NCBI RefSeq assembly: GCF_009811555.1
Contig: NZ_BLIN01000005.1
Coordinates: 4,349,501-4,413,500 of the forward strand
Length of the DNA stretch: 64,000 nucleotides
Source: Streptomyces caniferus
GTDB taxonomy: Bacteria; Actinomycetota; Actinomycetes; Streptomycetales; Streptomycetaceae
Reading direction: 5' to 3'
The position numbers and the translations under genes are program-made. This document shows, one piece after another, positions 35,594 to 43,456 of this stretch (position 1 is its first letter; the number at the start of each line of letters is the position of its first letter). The notes beneath the pieces are model-generated. The model saw only the letters and a list, made by a program, of their open reading frames with translations. It had not been told where the DNA came from and searched no databases.

Positions 35594-35661
35594 GCGCTGC
35601 GGCACCCCCTGCGCCGAGGCGTCCCCTGCGCCGAGGCGCCCCGTAGGGCGAGGCATCCCAT
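35594..35661. repeat. four imperfect 17-bp tandem repeats
   Basis: The unit GCGCCGAGGCGTCCCCT recurs at exact 17-base steps from 35594, 35611, 35628 and 35645. The two middle copies are nearly identical; the outer ones are decayed (GCGCTGCGG..., AGGGCGAGG...). It lies in the 340-base gap between the vWA gene terminator and the MFS gene, a gap that otherwise shows no gene. Confidence 0.6.
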
Positions 35662-35804
35662 CGCCCCCCACACACACAGCAGGCGCCACCTCGCCCCACT
35701 GCCTAGGCTGAATGGATGAAGTGCCCCGTTTCCTCCCCATAGCTCACGTTCCGAGCGGTGGGGCGGCACCGGGTGGCCGTACCAGCCGAGCGAGGTGGGT
35801 CGTG

Positions 35805-37394
35805 ATGGGTGAGGCGAGCCGAGAGGGGGGCGGCGAGCCGCCTCCGGCACCGCGCAGGCCCCCCACCCCCACCTGGGCACTCCCGGCCGAACCCGATCCG
35901 CGGCGCTGGTGGGCACTGGTGGTGATCGCCATTGCGCAGTTGATGGTGGTCCTGGACGCGAGCATCGTGAACATCGCGCTGCCCTCGGCCCAGCGGGACC
36001 TGGGGATGTCGGACGCGAACCGCCAGTGGGTGATCACCGCGTACACGCTCGCGTTCGGCGGGCTGCTGCTGCTCGGCGGGCGGATCGCCGACCTGGTGGG
36101 GCGGAAGAAGACCTTCATGATCGGGCTGGTCGGCTTCGCGATCGCGTCCGGGCTGGGCGGCGCGGCCACCGGGTCCGGGCTGCTGTTCGGGGCGCGGGCG
36201 CTGCAGGGCGCCTTCGCCGCGCTGCTGGCGCCGTCCGCCCTGTCCCTGCTGACCACCACCTTCACCATCGGCAAGGAACGCAGCAAGGCCTTCGGGATCT
36301 ACGGGGCCATCGCGGGCGGGGGCGCGGCCATCGGACTGATCGCCGGCGGGCTGCTGACCCAGTATCTGAACTGGCGCTGGTGTCTGTATGTGAACGTCCC
36401 GATCGCCGTGGTCGCCTTCATCGGTGCCGCCGTGTTCCTGCGCGACCGGCCGGAGCGGGGGCGCGTCTTCCTGGACGTTCCGGGCGTGGTGCTGGGCTGC
36501 GGCGGCCTGGTCGCGATCGTCTACGGGTGCAGCGAAGCGGAGCCGCGGGGATGGGGGGACGGGCTGGTCCTCGGGTTGCTGCTGGGGGGTGTGGCGCTGC
36601 TGGGCGTCTTCGCGTGGTGGCAGTCGAGGGCCCGTCACCCCCTGCTGCCGTTGCACATCGTCCGCAACCGGAACCGTGGGGGCGCCTTCCTGACCATGGG
36701 GCTGGCGGTCATCGGGCTGTTCGGAATGTTCCTTTTCATGACCTACTACCTGCAGACCGTGCTCGGGTATTCACCGGTCAAGACCGGGGTGGCCTTCCTG
36801 CCGATGGTGGTCGCGATCGTCGTCGGTTCGACACAGATTTCCGCACGGCTGCTGCACCGGATCCCGCCGCGGTTCCTGATGGCCCCCGGGGCCGTCCTCG
36901 CATCCGTGGGGCTCTTCACGCTGACGTTCCTGACGGCCGAGCCCGCGTACGTCTCCCATGTGCTGCCGGCCATGCTGCTCGTCGGACTCGGCATGGGCCT
37001 GACCTTCATGCCGGTGATGGCGACGGCCACGTCCGGGGTGGCTCCGCACGACTCCGGCGTCACCTCCGCGACGGTCAACACGGCGCAGCAGGTGGGCGGT
37101 TCGATCGGTACGGCGCTGCTGAACACCATCGCGACCTCGACGAGCGCGGCGTACATCGCCGACCACCTGGCGGACGCGGCCCGCCGGGGCGGGGCCCTCG
37201 GTTTCACCCCCGCGGTGCGGGAAGGCATCGTGAAGAGCGGAGTGGTGCACGGGTTCACCGTGGCCATCGGGGTGGGCTCGGCGATCATGCTGCTGGCCGC
37301 GCTCGTCGCCGGGCTGATGGTCAACGGCCGGGCCCCGACCCAGGACCGGGCCCCGGCGGCGGACAGCGCGGAGTCGGCGGACGCCGCGGCGTGA
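35805..37394 (+). CDS. MFS exporter, DHA2 (14-TMS, EmrB/QacA) family
   Basis: A 529-residue proton-driven multidrug or metabolite exporter with about 14 transmembrane helices. Motifs: VVLDASIVNIALPSAQRDL in TM1 (the DHA2 antiporter motif D1), GGLLLLGGRIADLVGRKKTFMIG (motif A), LLFGARALQGAFAALLAPSALSLL (motif B region) and AFGIYGAIAGGGAAIGLIAGGLLTQYLNWRWCLYVNVPIAV (motif C). ATG 35805 has GAGGTGGG just upstream; GTG 35802 is an equivalent alternative. No local TetR regulator is present. Substrate unknown. Confidence 0.93.
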   Translation: MGEASREGGGEPPPAPRRPPTPTWALPAEPDPRRWWALVVIAIAQLMVVLDASIVNIALPSAQRDLGMSDANRQWVITAYTLAFGGLLLLGGRIADLVGRKKTFMIGLVGFAIASGLGGAATGSGLLFGARALQGAFAALLAPSALSLLTTTFTIGKERSKAFGIYGAIAGGGAAIGLIAGGLLTQYLNWRWCLYVNVPIAVVAFIGAAVFLRDRPERGRVFLDVPGVVLGCGGLVAIVYGCSEAEPRGWGDGLVLGLLLGGVALLGVFAWWQSRARHPLLPLHIVRNRNRGGAFLTMGLAVIGLFGMFLFMTYYLQTVLGYSPVKTGVAFLPMVVAIVVGSTQISARLLHRIPPRFLMAPGAVLASVGLFTLTFLTAEPAYVSHVLPAMLLVGLGMGLTFMPVMATATSGVAPHDSGVTSATVNTAQQVGGSIGTALLNTIATSTSAAYIADHLADAARRGGALGFTPAVREGIVKSGVVHGFTVAIGVGSAIMLLAALVAGLMVNGRAPTQDRAPAADSAESADAAA

Positions 37395-37547
37395 GGAGCG
37401 GGGCGTACGGCGGGGCGGTACGACCGGCGGTACGACGGGGCGATCAGCCCCGAAAGCCCGCGCGGGCACCCCCACCCCGTCCAGTACGATATTGACGTTC
37501 CGTAAAGCAAATCCTCACTCACCGTAGCGACTTGGGAGCAGCCGGCA

Positions 37548-39266
37548 ATGGCTCGACACCTCATCACCAGCGCCCTTCCGTACATCAACGGGATCAAGCA
37601 CCTGGGCAACATGGTGGGGTCCATGCTCCCGGCCGACGTGTACGCGCGGTACATGCGGCAGCGCGGCCACGATGTGCTCTACATCTGCGCGACGGACGAG
37701 CACGGGACCCCCGCCGAGCTGGCGGCGAAGGACGCGGGCCAGTCGGTCGACGCGTTCTGCGCGGAGCAGCACGACAAGCAGAAGGCGATCTACGAGGGCT
37801 TCGGCCTCGACTTCGACTACTTCGGCCGGAGCTCGTCGCGGGAGAACGTGGAGCTGACGCAGCACTTCGCGCGCAAGCTGCAGGAGAACGGCTTCATCGA
37901 GGAGCGGGCGATCCGCCAGGTCTTCTCGGTCGCCGACGACCGCTTCCTGCCGGACCGCTACATCGTCGGTACGTGTCCGCACTGCGGCTACGACAAGGCG
38001 CGCGGCGACCAGTGCGAGAACTGCACCCGGGTGCTCGACCCGACCGACCTGATCGACGCCCGGTCGGCGATCAGCGGCAGCGGTGAGCTGGAGGTGCGCG
38101 AGACCAAGCACCTCTTCCTGCTCCAGTCGAAGCTGCAGCACGAGGTCGAGGGCTGGCTGGAGGGCAACGGCAGCAAGGACTGGCCGACGCTGGCCTCCTC
38201 CATCGCGCACAAGTGGCTCACCGAAGGCCTCCAGGACCGGGCGATCACCCGTGACCTGGACTGGGGCGTTCCGGTGCCGGCCGACGTGTGGCCGGAGCTG
38301 GCGGCCGAGGGCAAGGTCTTCTACGTCTGGTTCGACGCACCGATCGAGTACATCGGGTCGACGAAGGAGTGGGCGGACGCCGTCTCCGACGGGAGCCGCG
38401 ACTGGAAGTCGTGGTGGTACGAGGCCGACGACGTCCGGTACACGGAGTTCATGGCCAAGGACAACGTGCCGTTCCACTCCGTGATGTTCCCGGCGACCCA
38501 GCTGGGCACCCGCGAGCCGTGGAAGAAGGTCGACTTCCTCAAGGCCTTCAACTGGCTCAACTACTACGGCGGGAAGTTCTCCACCTCCCAGCGGCGCGGC
38601 ATCTTCACGGACGCGGCGCTCGAGCTGCTGCCCGCCGACTACTGGCGCTACTTCCTGATCGCCAACGCCCCGGAGTCGGACGACACCTCCTTCACCTGGG
38701 AGCTGTTCGCGGCGTCGGTCAACAAGGACCTGGCGGACACCCTCGGCAACTTCGTCAACCGGGTGCTGTCGTTCTCCCGTAAGCGGTTCGGTGACGAGGT
38801 GCCCGCGGGCGCCGAGGCCGGGGCCGCGGAGCAGAAGCTGGGCGAGGAGATCGCCGGACTGCTGGCGGAGTACGAGGGCCACATGGAGGCCCTGCAGTTC
38901 CGCAAGGCCGCGGCCTCGCTGCGCGCCCTGTGGAGCGCGGGCAACTCCTACCTGGAGGAGAAGGCCCCCTGGCTGGAGATCAAGACCGACAAGGACGCGG
39001 CGGCGCTGACGCTGCGTACGGCGATGAACCTCATCCATCTGTACGCGATCGTCTCCGAGCCGTTCATTCCGTCGTCGGCCACGTCGATGCGGGGTGCCTT
39101 CGCCCTGGAGAACGACACCGCGGTGTGGGTCTCCCCGGAGGAGGCGAAGGCGCTGGCCTCGGTGCCCGCCGGGACGCCCTTCACCGTGCCGCCGGTGCTC
39201 TTCGCGAAGATCACCGAAGACGACCTGGAGTCCTACCGCGAGCGCTTCGGCGGCGCGGAGCAGTAG
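37548..39266 (+). CDS. metG: methionyl-tRNA synthetase
   Basis: A class I aminoacyl-tRNA synthetase that charges tRNA-Met; cytosolic and essential. The 572-residue product has the HIGH-type motif as HLGN (residues 18-21), the KMSKS-type loop as KFSTS (343-347) and a zinc knuckle, C143-x2-C146 ... C156-x2-C159 ([19 protein letters not shown]). The anticodon-binding helical domain fills about 400-550, and there is no C-terminal EMAP-like domain. GGGAG precedes the ATG by about 10 bases. A 17-bp perfect-stem terminator follows at 39317. Confidence 0.98.
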   Translation: MARHLITSALPYINGIKHLGNMVGSMLPADVYARYMRQRGHDVLYICATDEHGTPAELAAKDAGQSVDAFCAEQHDKQKAIYEGFGLDFDYFGRSSSRENVELTQHFARKLQENGFIEERAIRQVFSVADDRFLPDRYIVGTCPHCGYDKARGDQCENCTRVLDPTDLIDARSAISGSGELEVRETKHLFLLQSKLQHEVEGWLEGNGSKDWPTLASSIAHKWLTEGLQDRAITRDLDWGVPVPADVWPELAAEGKVFYVWFDAPIEYIGSTKEWADAVSDGSRDWKSWWYEADDVRYTEFMAKDNVPFHSVMFPATQLGTREPWKKVDFLKAFNWLNYYGGKFSTSQRRGIFTDAALELLPADYWRYFLIANAPESDDTSFTWELFAASVNKDLADTLGNFVNRVLSFSRKRFGDEVPAGAEAGAAEQKLGEEIAGLLAEYEGHMEALQFRKAAASLRALWSAGNSYLEEKAPWLEIKTDKDAAALTLRTAMNLIHLYAIVSEPFIPSSATSMRGAFALENDTAVWVSPEEAKALASVPAGTPFTVPPVLFAKITEDDLESYRERFGGAEQ

Positions 39267-39316
39267 GACCGGCCCGCCCGGCGGCGTCGCTGCCGGGCGG
39301 AGCACCGGAGAACCAC

Positions 39317-39355
39317 CTCGTGCCCGTCCGGCCCTTTCGGCCGGACGGGCACGAG
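39317..39355. terminator. metG terminator
   Basis: A perfect 17-bp stem, CTCGTGCCCGTCCGGCC and its complement, closes a CTTTC loop. It begins 50 bases after the metG stop. Confidence 0.9.
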
Positions 39356-39392
39356 CGCGTTCGGGGCGCGGACGAGCACGTTCGGGGCGCGG
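39351..39392. repeat. 21-bp tandem duplication
   Basis: ACGAGCGCGTTCGGGGCGCG(G) is followed head-to-tail by ACGAGCACGTTCGGGGCGCG(G), one mismatch in 21. The first copy starts within the right arm of the metG terminator. It is intergenic, probably slippage. Confidence 0.7.
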
Positions 39393-39478
39393 GGCGGTCG
39401 TCGGCCGGGGACGGGCGGTCTTCCCGGGCGGAGACGATCCGCGGCAGGTGCCGCCGGTTCAGGGGCCGGCGGCCCCGG

Positions 39479-41203
39479 TCAGGGCCGGGTCCGCGGGGAC
39501 AGATACGCCTGCAGCCGCCGGAAGTCCGGCACCGGCGGCAGCGCCACCCGCCGCCAGCCACGGGCGTAGGCCGGCGGCCGCTGACCGTTGGCCACGATGA
39601 CGGCCACCGGGCGGCCCGCGCCCAGCCGGGCCAGGCCGGCGGGGGTGATGCTGGCGTCATGGCCGCGGGGCTGGCGGGACGCACAGCCGGCCCGGTACGC
39701 CACCCGTACCGCTTCCTCGCCGCTCACCACACAGGGCGGCCGCACTCCGGCCGCCCGCAGCGACGCGGTGATCCGCTCGATACCGGCCTGGGAGCGCGCG
39801 GTGCTGCGCACCATCTTGTGCCAGACCGTCAGCTGGATGACCTCATGGCTCATCAGGACGAGGACGAGGACGGCCAGCGCCCAGGCGTGCCGACGACGCG
39901 GCAGGAGGGTCAGCCAGTACAGGAACCAGGCGGCGGGCATCATCAGCAGGGCATAGGCGGGCAGCAGGAAGCGCGGGGCGGCGTAGTCCACCGTCAGGAG
40001 GTAGGGGGCGGCGAGGCAGAGGCCGACCAGCGCCGGCAGGACGACGGGGGCCGGCCCGTACCGGTGCAGCGGGCCGCGGGAGTCGCGCAGGCGCACCAGC
40101 GGCCAGGCGGGGCCGCGGCCGTACCGTCCGCCGCCGGGCGCGGGGTCGCCCGCCGGGTCGAGTGCGAGGCTGCCGGGCCGGATGGGCGCCAGTCCGAGGG
40201 GGTGCCGGGCACCGCTGCGCGCCGCCGGACCGTACCCGTCCAGCTCACCGCGGGGCTCGCGGGCCCGCAGCGCCGCCCACACCGCTCCGGCGACCGCCAG
40301 GGGCAGCACCAGCCACCACACCGCGGTCTCCGGGTGATCCCAGGTCAGATGGCAGGGGCGGCACAGCGTCTTGCCCTGGAGCGCCCGTGCGTGGTCGTCG
40401 AAGGACAGGTGCCAGCCGAGCCCGCCCTGGATCTGCCCGGCCGTCCGCAGCCGTGCCAGGAGCCCGCCGTAGGACAGATATGCCTCCGCGACCCACTCGG
40501 CGGACCCCAGGGCCAGGCCGAGCGGCAGCGCCAGCAGCACGGCGGGGCGCCGCCAGGAGGGGACGCACAGCGCCGCGGCGAAGAGCGGCACGGCGAGCCA
40601 GACGGCGTCGGTGGGACGCATCAGCGCGGCCACGGCCACCGCGACGGCGAGTCCGGCCGCGGCACCCCGGTCGCCGCGCGGGGCCAGTTGACGGGACGGC
40701 TGCCGTACGGCCCGCAGGAAGCAGCCGGTGGCGGCGAGCACGGCGTAGGCGGCCCAGAGGTTGGGCATCGCCTGCGGACCGTAGAAGAGCGTGATCCACA
40801 GCCCGGCGAACAGCGCGCCGCCCAGGGCCGGTACGGGGGCGGGCAGCAGGCGCCGCCAGATGCACAGGGTGAGCAGGAACGCGGCGCCGGAGAGCACCGC
40901 CAGGTAGCAGTGCAGCACGGTCGCCGAGGTCGTCAGGGCGGCCATCGGGGCGAGGAGGAAGCTGACGCCGCGGGCGCGCGGGGCGCTGAAGAACGCGGCC
41001 GGCGCATGGTGGTCGACCTGGCTGAGGTACACCGTCTCGTCCCACCCCAGGCCGGGGACGGCGACGGCGGAGGCGAGCAGGCAGGCGGTGAAGACGACGG
41101 CCACGGCGGTGAGCCACCACAGGTCGCCGCTCGGGACCGGACGCGTCTCACGGGCCTGCGGCCCCAGAGCGGACCTGGCGGAGAGGAGACTGGCTTGCTG
41201 CAT
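39479..41203 (-). CDS. multi-pass membrane protein, GT-C glycosyltransferase-like
   Basis: A roughly 574-residue protein with 10 or more transmembrane helices. The first extracytoplasmic loop carries GLGWDETVYLSQVDHHAP, in the position of the acidic catalytic motif of GT-C enzymes such as ArnT and PMT. The later half has DYAAPRFLLPAYALLMMPAAWFLYWLTLL and a soluble C-terminal domain of about 110 residues (GVRPPCVVSGEEAVRVAYRAGC). It probably uses a lipid-linked sugar, but substrate and acceptor are unknown. The ATG at 41203 is taken; ATG 41296 would add 31 residues without a hydrophobic segment. It lies downstream of aspS with a parS palindrome between. Confidence 0.75.
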   Translation of the reverse strand: MQQASLLSARSALGPQARETRPVPSGDLWWLTAVAVVFTACLLASAVAVPGLGWDETVYLSQVDHHAPAAFFSAPRARGVSFLLAPMAALTTSATVLHCYLAVLSGAAFLLTLCIWRRLLPAPVPALGGALFAGLWITLFYGPQAMPNLWAAYAVLAATGCFLRAVRQPSRQLAPRGDRGAAAGLAVAVAVAALMRPTDAVWLAVPLFAAALCVPSWRRPAVLLALPLGLALGSAEWVAEAYLSYGGLLARLRTAGQIQGGLGWHLSFDDHARALQGKTLCRPCHLTWDHPETAVWWLVLPLAVAGAVWAALRAREPRGELDGYGPAARSGARHPLGLAPIRPGSLALDPAGDPAPGGGRYGRGPAWPLVRLRDSRGPLHRYGPAPVVLPALVGLCLAAPYLLTVDYAAPRFLLPAYALLMMPAAWFLYWLTLLPRRRHAWALAVLVLVLMSHEVIQLTVWHKMVRSTARSQAGIERITASLRAAGVRPPCVVSGEEAVRVAYRAGCASRQPRGHDASITPAGLARLGAGRPVAVIVANGQRPPAYARGWRRVALPPVPDFRRLQAYLSPRTRP

Positions 41204-41347
41204 GGGCACCACAGTGCGTGCCGTGCCGGGACTCGGCCACACGGATGGGGCGGTCGGGGCACTCGGGCCGGACCGGGGTCCCTCATCGGCGGGCATGCCC
41301 TCGGCTGCCGGCGCCCGCCCGGCGGGACACGGGCCCGCACACAGAGC

Positions 41348-41379
41348 AGGGGCGGCGTTTCACGTGAAACGCCGCCCCT
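41348..41379. promoter_or_regulatory. parS inside a 32-bp perfect palindrome behind aspS
   Basis: The exact parS core GTTTCACGTGAAAC (41357-41370) is extended on both sides by perfectly paired AGGGGCGGC / GCCGCCCCT, giving a 32-bp uninterrupted palindrome. It begins 36 bases past the aspS stop, exactly where a terminator is expected. As RNA the palindrome would form a stable stem, so the element may serve as both ParB site and aspS terminator. Confidence 0.93.
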
Positions 41380-41414
41380 CAGCCTGTTCCAGGCCTACCG
41401 CCCCTGGGCGATGC

Positions 41415-43178
41415 CTACTTCACCTGCGGCTTGCGGAGGGAGAGGTGCAGCTCCTTGAGGCGCGACTCGTCGACCTCGCTCGGGGCGCCCATCAGCAGGT
41501 CCTGGGCGTTGCCGTTGAGCGGGAAGGCGATGGTCTCGCGGATGTTGGGCTCGTCGGCCAGCAGCATGACGATGCGGTCGACGCCGGGGGCGATGCCGCC
41601 GTGCGGCGGGGCGCCGAACTTGAAGGCGCGCAGCATGCCGCCGAACTCCGCCTCGACCGTCTCCTTGTCGTAGCCGGCGATCGCGAAGGCCTTGTACATG
41701 ACCTCGGGCTCGTGGTTACGGATGGCGCCGGAGGACAGCTCGGTGCCGTTGCAGACGATGTCGTACTGCCAGGCCAGGATGTCCAGCGGGTCCTTGGTCT
41801 CCAGCGCCTCCAGGCCGCCCTGCGGCATGGAGAAGGGGTTGTGCGAGAACTCGATCTTGCCGGTGTCCTCGTCCTTCTCGAACATCGGGAAGTCGACGAT
41901 CCAGCAGAAGCGGAACTCGTCCTCGACGAAGTGGCCGGCGCGCTTCGCGGCCTCGACGCGGACCGCGCCCATGATCTTGGAGACCTCGTCGAACTCGCCG
42001 GCGCCGAAGAAGACGGCGTGGCCGGGCTTGAGGTCCAGGGCGGCGACCAGCGCCTTGACGTCGTCCTCGGTGAGGAACTTGGCGATCGGGCCGGTCAGCG
42101 CGTTCTCTTCGCCGACCCGGACCCAGGCCAGGCCCTTGGCGCCCTGCTGGACGGCGAAGTCACCCAGCTGGTCGAAGAACTTGCGGGGCTGGTCGGCGGT
42201 GTCCGGCACGGCCAGGGCACGGACGTGCTTGTCGGCGAAGGCCTTGAAGCCGGAGCCGGCGAAGACGTCGGAGACATCGACCAGCTCCAGCTCGGCGCGC
42301 AGGTCCGGCTTGTCGGAGCCGTACTTGACCATCGCCTCGCGGAACGGGATGTGCGGGAAGGGCGAGGTGACCTTGCGGCCGTTGCCGAACTCGGTGAACA
42401 GCTCGGTCATCAGCTTCTCGACGGGCCGGAAGACGTCTTCCTGCTCGACGAAGCTCATCTCGATGTCGAGCTGGTAGAACTCGCCCGGCGAGCGGTCCGC
42501 GCGGGCGTCCTCGTCGCGGAAGCAGGGCGCGATCTGGAAGTAGCGGTCGAAGCCGGCGATCATCAGCAGCTGCTTGAACTGCTGTGGGGCCTGCGGCAGC
42601 GCGTAGAACTTGCCGGCGTGCAGACGCGAGGGGACCAGGAAGTCGCGGGCGCCCTCGGGGGAGGTCGCGGACAGGATCGGGGTCGCCATCTCGTTGAAGC
42701 CGAGGGCCACCATCTTGTGACGGATGGCGGAGATGACGGCGGTGCGCAGCATGATGTTGCGGTGCATCCGCTCGCGGCGCAGGTCGAGGAAGCGGTACTC
42801 GAGGCGCTTCTCTTCGTTGACGCCGTCATCCGCGTTGATCGTGAAGGGGATCTGGTCGGCGGCGCCGAGCACCTCGACGTCGGTCACCTCGATCTCGATC
42901 TCGCCCGTCGGCAGGTCGGGGTTGACGTTGTCGGCGCCGCGCGCGCTGACCTTGCCGTCGATACGGACGACGGTCTCCTTGGTCAGGGAGCCGAGGGCCG
43001 CGTTGGCGGGGGTGCCGGGGCGGGCGACGAGCTGAACGAGACCGTAGTGGTCGCGCAGATCGATGAAGAGGATGCCGCCCAGGTCACGTCGATTGTGCAG
43101 CCAGCCGCTGAGGCGGACGTCCGTGTCGACGTCCGCGGCTCGGAGCTCGCCGCAGTTATGGGACCGGTACCGATGCAT
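41415..43178 (-). CDS. aspS: aspartyl-tRNA synthetase
   Basis: A class II synthetase that charges tRNA-Asp. The 587-residue product has an N-terminal OB-fold anticodon domain (about 1-105: [26 protein letters not shown]), the catalytic core with motif 2 ([17 protein letters not shown], then [11 protein letters not shown]), the bacterial GAD insertion domain (about 290-420) and motif 3 ([14 protein letters not shown]). A discriminating or non-discriminating specificity was not resolved. It is divergent from the SpoIIE-type gene; the parS-containing hairpin follows it. Confidence 0.98.
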   Translation of the reverse strand: MHRYRSHNCGELRAADVDTDVRLSGWLHNRRDLGGILFIDLRDHYGLVQLVARPGTPANAALGSLTKETVVRIDGKVSARGADNVNPDLPTGEIEIEVTDVEVLGAADQIPFTINADDGVNEEKRLEYRFLDLRRERMHRNIMLRTAVISAIRHKMVALGFNEMATPILSATSPEGARDFLVPSRLHAGKFYALPQAPQQFKQLLMIAGFDRYFQIAPCFRDEDARADRSPGEFYQLDIEMSFVEQEDVFRPVEKLMTELFTEFGNGRKVTSPFPHIPFREAMVKYGSDKPDLRAELELVDVSDVFAGSGFKAFADKHVRALAVPDTADQPRKFFDQLGDFAVQQGAKGLAWVRVGEENALTGPIAKFLTEDDVKALVAALDLKPGHAVFFGAGEFDEVSKIMGAVRVEAAKRAGHFVEDEFRFCWIVDFPMFEKDEDTGKIEFSHNPFSMPQGGLEALETKDPLDILAWQYDIVCNGTELSSGAIRNHEPEVMYKAFAIAGYDKETVEAEFGGMLRAFKFGAPPHGGIAPGVDRIVMLLADEPNIRETIAFPLNGNAQDLLMGAPSEVDESRLKELHLSLRKPQVK

Positions 43179-43299
43179 CGCTCATCCAAGTCGTCGCGAG
43201 GTCGAGGTGAAGGAGTTGTCGGGAGAGGGAGAGGAAAAGGAATACGGGCTCGGACGCCCGGTCGCTCTCCCCGTGGATCACCCGAAAGGCCACCCCAGG

Positions 43300-43353
43300 A
43301 TTGACATAACCGCTCCAGGTTACCGTCCCGGCCCGCACGTCTTCATTGACATA
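43300..43353. promoter_or_regulatory. two ATTGACATA repeats in the aspS/spoIIE-like divergent region
   Basis: ATTGACATA occurs at 43300-43308 and again at 43345-43353, 45 bases (about four helical turns) apart. Each contains TTGACA, a consensus -35 for the plus strand, but no TANNNT falls 16-18 bases downstream of either. They may be promoter parts for the phosphatase gene or a regulator's paired sites. Confidence 0.35.
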
Positions 43354-43456
43354 TACGCATCAGCGTCGCGGGGAACGGAGCGCGGCACCCCGACTGGGAC
43401 GATGGTCACGTCCCGCTCGCTGGTGGGGTCCCGCTAAACACACATAAAGTGAGGCA

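Noticed and set aside
35594..35661. 17-bp repeats as a CRISPR array
   Set aside because: Units abut directly with no spacers, are too short and decay at both ends; no cas genes are present.
33459..35740. Minus-strand frames opposite the vWA gene, rich in Ser/Ala/Gly or Arg/Leu/Gly
   Set aside because: Mirror images of the repetitive Ala/Glu/Pro coding region, not independent repeat proteins.
41203..41296. Longer N-terminus for the GT-C-like membrane protein from ATG 41296
   Set aside because: The extra 31 residues are polar and low-complexity; ATG 41203 is nearer the first membrane helix, though the evidence is not decisive.
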